From NCBI GenBank assembly GCA_025594325.1, contig JANHCV010000004.1, positions 1,240,001 to 1,304,000 on the forward strand: 64,000 nt of DNA, read 5' to 3'. The position numbers were made by a program, and so were the translations under genes. The stretch is from Blastocladiella emersonii ATCC 22665 (taxonomy: Eukaryota; Blastocladiomycota; Blastocladiomycetes; Blastocladiales; Blastocladiaceae). Below are positions 58,393 through 64,000 of this stretch, piece by piece (within the stretch, counting starts at the first letter, position 1; each line of letters starts with the position of its first letter). The notes beneath the pieces are model-generated. The model did not search any database, was not told the DNA's origin, and saw only the letters and a list, made by a program, of their open reading frames with translations.

Positions 58393-59449
58393 ATGGCATC
58401 TAAAGAATACCTCAGCAAGTACCTGGACTCGGGCAAGAAGAAGAAGAAGAAGAAGAAGGCCAGCAAGCAACCCGCCGCCACTGGCCTCATCATCGACGAC
58501 GACGCCGACCTGCCCGCGCCGTCGCTCGCGTGGGAGCAGCACGCGCCGCAAGTCGTCGTCCGCAAGGTCGATTCCGTGCAGCATCTCCCTCCATCGTCCT
58601 CTGTGCCCAACGAGGGACCCGCCTCGCCTGCGAGATCGCCCGCGCGGAAACGCGCACGACACGACTCGGACTCGGAGCTGGACGCTGATTCACGCCCTTC
58701 CAGGCGACGCGCGCGGCACGATTCCGACTCGGAGGAGGATGCAGCGCCGCGTCGCCGGCGGCGGCACGACAGCGACAGCGAGGACGAGGGCCCTGCTCCC
58801 GCGCCGCGGTCCCCACGGGAACGACCCGATGGTGGTGACGGTGCGGCGGGGCGCGAGAGCGCGACCGTGTACCGCGACCAGTTTGGGCGCAAGGTGGCGC
58901 TCGACGAGCTCAAGCAGACGGCGATGAGCAAGGAGGAGGAGAAGGAGATGCGCAAGCGCGAGAACCAGGCGTGGGCGCTCGGCACGGCGCAGCGGCGTAT
59001 GGCCGAGGAGCGGCGCGCGGAGGAGCTCAGACCGATGACGCGGTACGGTTTTCTTCTTTGGGGGAATGCTGATCGGGCTGCTGACTCGAGCGTGGATGTA
59101 GGACGGCTGACGACAAAGAGCTCAACGACATGCTCAAGGAGCGCGAGCGGTGGGGCGATCCGGGCGCCATGCTCGCGCCCAAGCAAGACGCCAAGGCCAA
59201 GAAGAAGAACAAGGACCGTCCAACGTACTCTGGGTCATGGGCGCCCAACCGGTTCGATATCCCGCCCGGGTTCCGCTGGGACGGACTGGGTACGCTACTC
59301 GTCGCGCTGCCGCCATCCCATGCGAAGCAACTGACAGCCCGTTCCCCGTAGATCGGTCCAATGGCTTCGAGCGCAAGCTGTACATCAAGCGCAACGAGCG
59401 CGCGGCGGCCGACCAGGCGAGCTACAAGTGGCGGTCCGAGGACATGTAG
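58393..59449 (+). CDS. BUD13: Pre-mRNA splicing factor BUD13 (RES complex)
   Basis: Three exons, 58393-59042, 59102-59289 and 59352-59449, give 311 residues. It starts MASKEYLSKYL followed by a poly-Lys run, then three RHDSDSE(E/D) repeats, a feature of Bud13/CWC26 proteins. The conserved C-terminal domain reads TVYRDQFGRKVALDEL, then [24 protein letters not shown], ending YKWRSEDM. It is a subunit of the retention-and-splicing complex with Snu17 and Pml1. It is divergent from NOP56 across 313 bp. Confidence 0.94.
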
Positions 59450-59501
59450 CAGCTGCATGCACTCCAATCTATTTCCCGATGTTCATGTACACTCTCCCTA
59501 C

Positions 59502-60116
59502 TCAGTGCCGCGGCGCGACGACGTGCGCGACGAGCCGCATGATGCGGTGCAGGACGCGGGCCAGTATGCGTCGCCACGCGGCCATGGCGGCGGCGCCGCG
59601 CGCCGTGTTGCGCCAGGCGGCGGACCGGATCGTGGCCCACAGCACGCCGGCGGCCAGGTACCGCCGGATCCGCCACAGGTACACGAACTTGGCGACATCG
59701 ACGATCTGCAACCACACGGCGCGCCAGCCCGCGCGCAGGGCCACGCCGCGCCAGTGCCGCCACGACGTATGCTGCTTGACGAGGGCGCGGATCCGGGACT
59801 TGGATCGTGTCCGCGCGCTCGCCGTGGACGCGGCGTCGCCGTCGTCGTCGACGGGGTCGCCGGCTTGTGAGGAAGCCGCGCTCGTCGTGGACCGCGCAAA
59901 CGAGACGCCGGCGAGGTCGGGCGAGAGCGGGATGTTGAGGACGAGGCCGAGATGCGTCACCTTGGCGTCGAGCGCGCGCAGGGCCGTGCGGATGGCCTCG
60001 AGCTCGGCCTTGAGGTCCAGGGACGGCGCGGCCGTGGCCGTCGTTGCGGGAGCGGCGGGCGCTTTCACGAGAGCATCATCGGTGGACCCGCTCCTTGCTG
60101 GCGACACTTGATTCAT
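59502..60116 (-). CDS. Unknown protein with basic, amphipathic C-terminal half
   Basis: Single exon, 204 residues from the ATG at 60116. The N-terminal half is Ala/Thr/Ser-rich with a short helix (LDLKAELEAIRTALRALDAK). The second half is Trp/Arg/Ala-rich (WRHWRGVALRAGWRAVWLQI, FVYLWRIRRYLAAGVLWATI), which could be membrane-associated amphipathic helices. No family is recognised. Its 3' end converges on BUD13 (52 bp gap). Confidence 0.6.
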   Translation of the reverse strand: MNQVSPARSGSTDDALVKAPAAPATTATAAPSLDLKAELEAIRTALRALDAKVTHLGLVLNIPLSPDLAGVSFARSTTSAASSQAGDPVDDDGDAASTASARTRSKSRIRALVKQHTSWRHWRGVALRAGWRAVWLQIVDVAKFVYLWRIRRYLAAGVLWATIRSAAWRNTARGAAAMAAWRRILARVLHRIMRLVAHVVAPRH

Positions 60117-60328
60117 GGCGTTTTCATTGGCGAAAGAGAGAGAGAGCGAGTCGCCTGCGAGGGCCGGAAGCTTCAAAGCGTTCGGGACTCTGCCGCGGAC
60201 GCGTGAAAGCGGCCTGACCGACCAGCCTGCTCAACCTCGCCTCCTTCCCGATCCCGCTCCCGCTCTCCCGCCCGTCACTCGCACACGAATCAAGACGAGA
60301 GCCTACTCTCGCCAACTGCCTGCATCCC

Positions 60329-60908
60329 ATGGAACCGAACCCAGCCGACCCGCCACGCTCGCCGTCGCCCGCGGCGACCGCGCCTGCCGCGGCACGTCCG
60401 GTCCCTGTCGCCGCCGCGACCCCGCCGGCTGCCCCGCCGAGCGATGCCAACACCGCCATGGCGTCGCAGCTGGCCGCCCTCATGGCGAGCAACCCGCAGC
60501 TCGCCGTCCCGCTGCTACAGGCCCTGCTCGCGAACCAGGCCGCGCCCTCTGCCGCGGCGCCCAACCCGCTCGCGGGCCTTCTTGCGACCGCGCTCGCGCA
60601 GCAGGCGGCTCCCGCCGCTGCCGCCGCTCCGACTCCAGCACTCACGCCCGCACCCACGGCGGCAACCACGCCTGCGCCCCCCGCACCGACTGCCCCGATG
60701 GCGCAGCTGCCGGTCCCCGCGTCGCCTCGGCCCGCACAGCAGCAGCCCGCGTCGCCGGCGCGCATGCCGCGCCCGCTGCTGTCGCCCGTGGCACCGCCCG
60801 CAGCTGCCGCGCCTCGAGCGCTCACCCAGTCGTCGCCCGTGCGCAAATCCTCACCCGTCTCGGTCCCCGACTCGCGCGACGACAGCCCCATGGCCGAGGA
60901 CCTGCCGA

Positions 60909-60939
<31 letters not shown>

Positions 60940-62695
60940 ATCCGTGCCTGCTTCGAAGCCGTCCAAGGACGACTACCACCTCGCCAATCTGCTGCAGACC
61001 CTCAGCGCCATACAGCAGAACGCCGCCGCGTCGTCGAGTCCGCCCGCGGCGCGGGCCGCGACGACCTCGCCCGACAGCCGGCTCGCGCGGTGCGGATCGT
61101 CGTCGGCGCCCGGATCGCAGCGCGACGCCGTGCCGCTCCCGCTCGCTGCACCCTCGCCCGCGCTTCCTGCCGCCGCTGCAGCTGTCCCCGCCAAGTCGTC
61201 GACCGTCCACCGCGGTCGCGACGCGAAACCCGCCCGCTCGGCTGCTGATCCGTACCCCTCGGCGAAACCCAAGCCAGCGCCCGCCACCGCCTCAAAAGCA
61301 GCGGCGTTGTCCTCGCCGCTGCCCGTATCCGCCCCGGCGCCCTCGGCCCCCATCGACGCTCCGGAACCGGTGCCCGTCCCCGCGACGACACCGTCGGGGA
61401 TCCGCGTCACGGTCTCGCACCAGGCCAAGCACATCTACGTCTCGGACCTGCCCGGCGACATTGACGAGTTTGTCCTCCGCCGCACCTTCCGCAAGTTCGG
61501 CAAGATCGACGACGTGCGCCTGCCACGCGACAAGCTCACGAGCAACATCATGGGGTTCGTCTACATCAAGTTCAACGCCCACGAGTCGGCCCTCCGCGCA
61601 TGTGACGAGTCGGGTAAGCTCCTGCTGAATGGGCAAGCTGTCACGGTACGCTGGGGCGAGGGACTGGTTTGGGACTGGACGAGCGCTGACTCTGAGGGCG
61701 CTGTAGATCGCCATGTCGCGCGAGGACGTGTCCGAGAAGGCCGTCCGCACGCTCTTCCTCGCCAACATGTGGGAGGTGCCCGAGTCGGACGTCCTGAGCC
61801 TGTTCGGCGCGTACGGCACCATCGCCAGCTGCGACATTCTCGAGGACCGCGGGTTCGTCGCTTCCCTCTTCCTCACCCGGCCCACATCACTCACCCCGCC
61901 TCCGCATCTAGCATGGTCTACATCCACTACCAGAACGTATCGGACGCGGTGCGCGCGCACACCGAGCTCCAGGGCCTGATGCTCAACGACCGCTACGTGC
62001 GCATCGAGTTCTCGCAGAGCGCCGAGCCGCGCACCAACACCTCTTCCTCGTCGTCGGCCAAGAACCCGCGCGTCCAGACCTACTACGCGCGCGGCGGCTC
62101 GCGCGGCGCCCGCGGCGGCGCCGAGGTTGTTACCATTGAGAACACCGAGTCCGGCACCCACGTCCAGTACGGGCCCAAGAGCCGCGCCGCCGCCGGGAAC
62201 ATCCCGCTCGCGCCCGCGCCGCAGCAGGCGCCCGCCGCGGCGAGGGGTCACTCGGTCCCTCCCCGGCCCGTCGCGGTCGCGGCACCGGCCCCGGCGTACC
62301 CGGCGTACCCGGGCTACGGCGGCCCGCCGCCGGGCATGCCGTACGGCGCCCCGGCCTACTACCCGCCACCACCGCTGCCGCACCCCGGGTACGGGTACCC
62401 GACGGGCATGGAGTACGCCGCCGACCAGGGGTACGGCTACGGGTACGGCTACGGCCCGTACGGCGGGTACCCGCAGTACCCGGTGCCGCTGCAGCATCAG
62501 CCCGAGCGGAGACGCGGTGCGCGCGGTGGGCGAGGCCGCGGCCGCAAGCCGGCGGCGCAGGACGAGGAGTTTGAGGATGAGGACGATGAGGTGGTCGCCG
62601 AGACCGCGACGGGCGTCCACCACCGCGGGAACCGGCCGCTCGAGCACCCCGCGGCGTACTACGACGGGTACGACGACGGGTACGGCGGCATGTGA
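60329..62695 (+). CDS. RNA-binding protein with two RRMs
   Basis: Three exons, 60329-61645, 61707-61852 and 61912-62695 (second intron donor GTTCGT), give 748 residues. The first 360 residues are Ala/Pro-rich and disordered. RRM1 has RNP2 IYVSDLPGDI and RNP1-like MGFVYIKF. RRM2 has TLFLANMWEV and, after the intron, MVYIHYQ. The C-terminus carries RG repeats, a Pro/Tyr/Gly-rich region (GYGYGYGYGP) and an RGGRGRGR box. The unspliced frame stays open, so intron assignment rests on the RRM2 join. The protein is probably an mRNA-binding factor. Confidence 0.85.
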
Positions 62696-62981
62696 GGTAC
62701 GTGTGGTGTCGATGGGCGCCGCTGTGGGCTCGCTGACGCCGTGTTCGTGTAGCACAGCAGCGACTCGCTTACGGGTGAGCACTCGACGGACGGACTCGGT
62801 CTGTGACTTGCCCTTGCTCTCTACATACTGCGCGCGATGGACCCCTCGCCATCGACGCTGTACCTCGCTCGACCTCATCCCTTCACGCAGCGCAAACTGC
62901 GCGTGGACTCTGCCGCTCTCCCCTTCTCTCCCCTCTACCTCCAGTTCTATATACTCTGCCACTTGGATTGCGTGCATCTAT

Positions 62982-64000
62982 TCATGGGATCCGAGACTTG
63001 ACGAGCGTGTACCGGTCGATCGTGGACAGCTTGTCGACCTTGGGCGCGTCGCCGCCGCCGCCCGTCTCCTTGCCTGCGGCGGACTTGCTGCTGCTGCCGT
63101 GGTCGCGCTTCTTGGCCCCGAGCTCGGGGATCGGCTGTACGACCTCGCCGGCCGCGATCCACTCCTGCTGCTGCGCGAGGCACTGGTCGAGCAGCGTCAT
63201 GCCGATGACGAGCTTGAACGAGAGGAGGCTACACAAATCGAGGTGAGCATCACATACGTCGCGGACGAGTGAGATCGCGGGGAACGCACAGCAAGTACGC
63301 AACGACCGCCGCGAGCGCGAGTACACCAAACTGGTCGACGACCGCGAGCCCCGCGACCGTGGCCCTCTCGCCACGGTCCACGACCCACGCGGGGACCTCG
63401 CGAACCACGGCCTGCGTCGCCGCCGCGCCCCACTCGGTCTCGACGAGCACGCGGCGGACGGCCGCGACACACGTCCCGGGGCTCAGGCGCAGCGCGGGCG
63501 GCGGGTCGGACCACGCAAAGTTCCACGTCACGCCCGCGGCCTCGGCAATGTCGAGCCACATGCGCACCGCGACCACGGCCAGCGGAAGCGCGCCGAACCC
63601 GATGCGACGCGATACGTACGGGACCATGTCCTGCGACAGTGCGTATGATGACGACACAGCGGCGCGGGCAGGAGAGGCAGCGGCTGGTTGCGGTTGCGCA
63701 GGCGGGATGGACTCGGCCGACCCGCGCGTCGAGGACGAAGTCGAAGCGAGCGTGTCGACGCTGAGCCACGCGTGCTTCGCCAACGCCGACGCGGGGACAG
63801 CCGCGGGCGCCGAGTTTGGGATCGGCCGGTTGAGCGCGGCCGCTGCCGCCGCCGGGAAATCGAGCGTGAGCGGCGGAACCGGCGGCGGCGGTGTCTCCGT
63901 GTGCCCGTCGCGATGGTGTTCGACGACCGTGTCGAGCGTCGACGACGCGCGGCGCGACCGCAGCGCGGGCATCCCGAGCGTAGGCGTCGTGGACGCGGCG
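62982..64000 (-). CDS. TAPT1/Emp65-like membrane protein (5' part beyond window)
   Basis: Exons 62982-63228 and 63299 to the right edge, 70 nt intron (donor GTACTT). The frame is still open at 64000; an ATG at 63972 may be internal. MVPYVSRRIGFGALPLAVVAVRMW resembles the conserved arginine-rich then hydrophobic motif of the TAPT1 (DUF747) family of ER membrane proteins. A second membrane region, GVLALAAVVALLSFKLVIGM, is assembled across the intron. The tail is Lys/Ser/Gly-rich. The preceding 100 residues are Pro/Ser/Ala-rich loop. Family call by motif memory only. Confidence 0.5.

Overview
The window is nuclear DNA of a GC-rich fungus, most likely a basidiomycete yeast of the Tremellomycetes (Trichosporonales-like; this placement is inference). 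The evidence is genes split by 51-90 nt introns with donors mostly GTACG/GTATG and acceptors mostly YGTAG, strong GC3 bias, a PAS-plus-GATA protein of the White collar-2 type, Zn2Cys6 and C2H2 regulators, and the absence of operons, rRNA, tRNA or CRISPR. About thirty protein-coding genes are present. Exon boundaries were deduced by joining frames at GT..AG sites so that conserved motifs become continuous. Two genes run off the window: an ARM-repeat protein at the left and a TAPT1-like membrane protein at the right.

Layout. 0-9 kb: ARM-repeat protein, PAP2 lipid phosphatase, sphingolipid delta-4 desaturase, FAD oxidoreductase. 9-17 kb: two large regulators, a Zn2Cys6 factor and a three-finger C2H2 factor. 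17-23 kb: an accessory island with different codon use. It carries a 1083-residue Fanzor/TnpB-like protein, a possible second small gene and a tandem repeat. 23-32 kb: cationic amino-acid permease, Mn-type CDF transporter, longin-type protein, UDP-glucose 4-epimerase. 32-42 kb: Sds3-like HDAC subunit, poly(A)-binding protein, ribosomal stalk protein P0 and a long gene-free stretch. 42-64 kb: White collar-2-like factor, helical-repeat protein, TSR4/PDCD2, glycolipid transfer protein, a small unknown, mS41, kynureninase, SET protein, HIT protein, MRE11, NOP56, BUD13, an unknown, a two-RRM protein and the TAPT1-like gene.

Most of the window is ordinary housekeeping sequence. Functional themes recur. 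Sphingolipid/phospholipid metabolism is represented by the PAP2 phosphatase, delta-4 desaturase and GLTP. Ribosome biogenesis and translation are represented by P0, PAB1, TSR4, NOP56 and mS41. Transcription and chromatin are represented by the Zn2Cys6 factor, C2H2 factor, WC-2-like factor, Sds3-like protein and SET protein. Several convergent neighbours have stop codons only 24-41 bp apart.

The most interesting locus is the Fanzor-like gene (18715-22033). Its C-terminus has the order expected of the eukaryotic TnpB relatives: RuvC-I-like segment, RuvC-II Glu, two CxxC pairs, RuvC-III Asp-x-Asn. At the RuvC-I position, however, the catalytic Asp appears to be Leu. That suggests a catalytically dead or domesticated RNA-guided protein. 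Other leads are a GAGAC-centred motif recurring in divergent promoters, a repeated TLERLL peptide in the C2H2 factor, micro-exons, and a disordered insertion in the epimerase.
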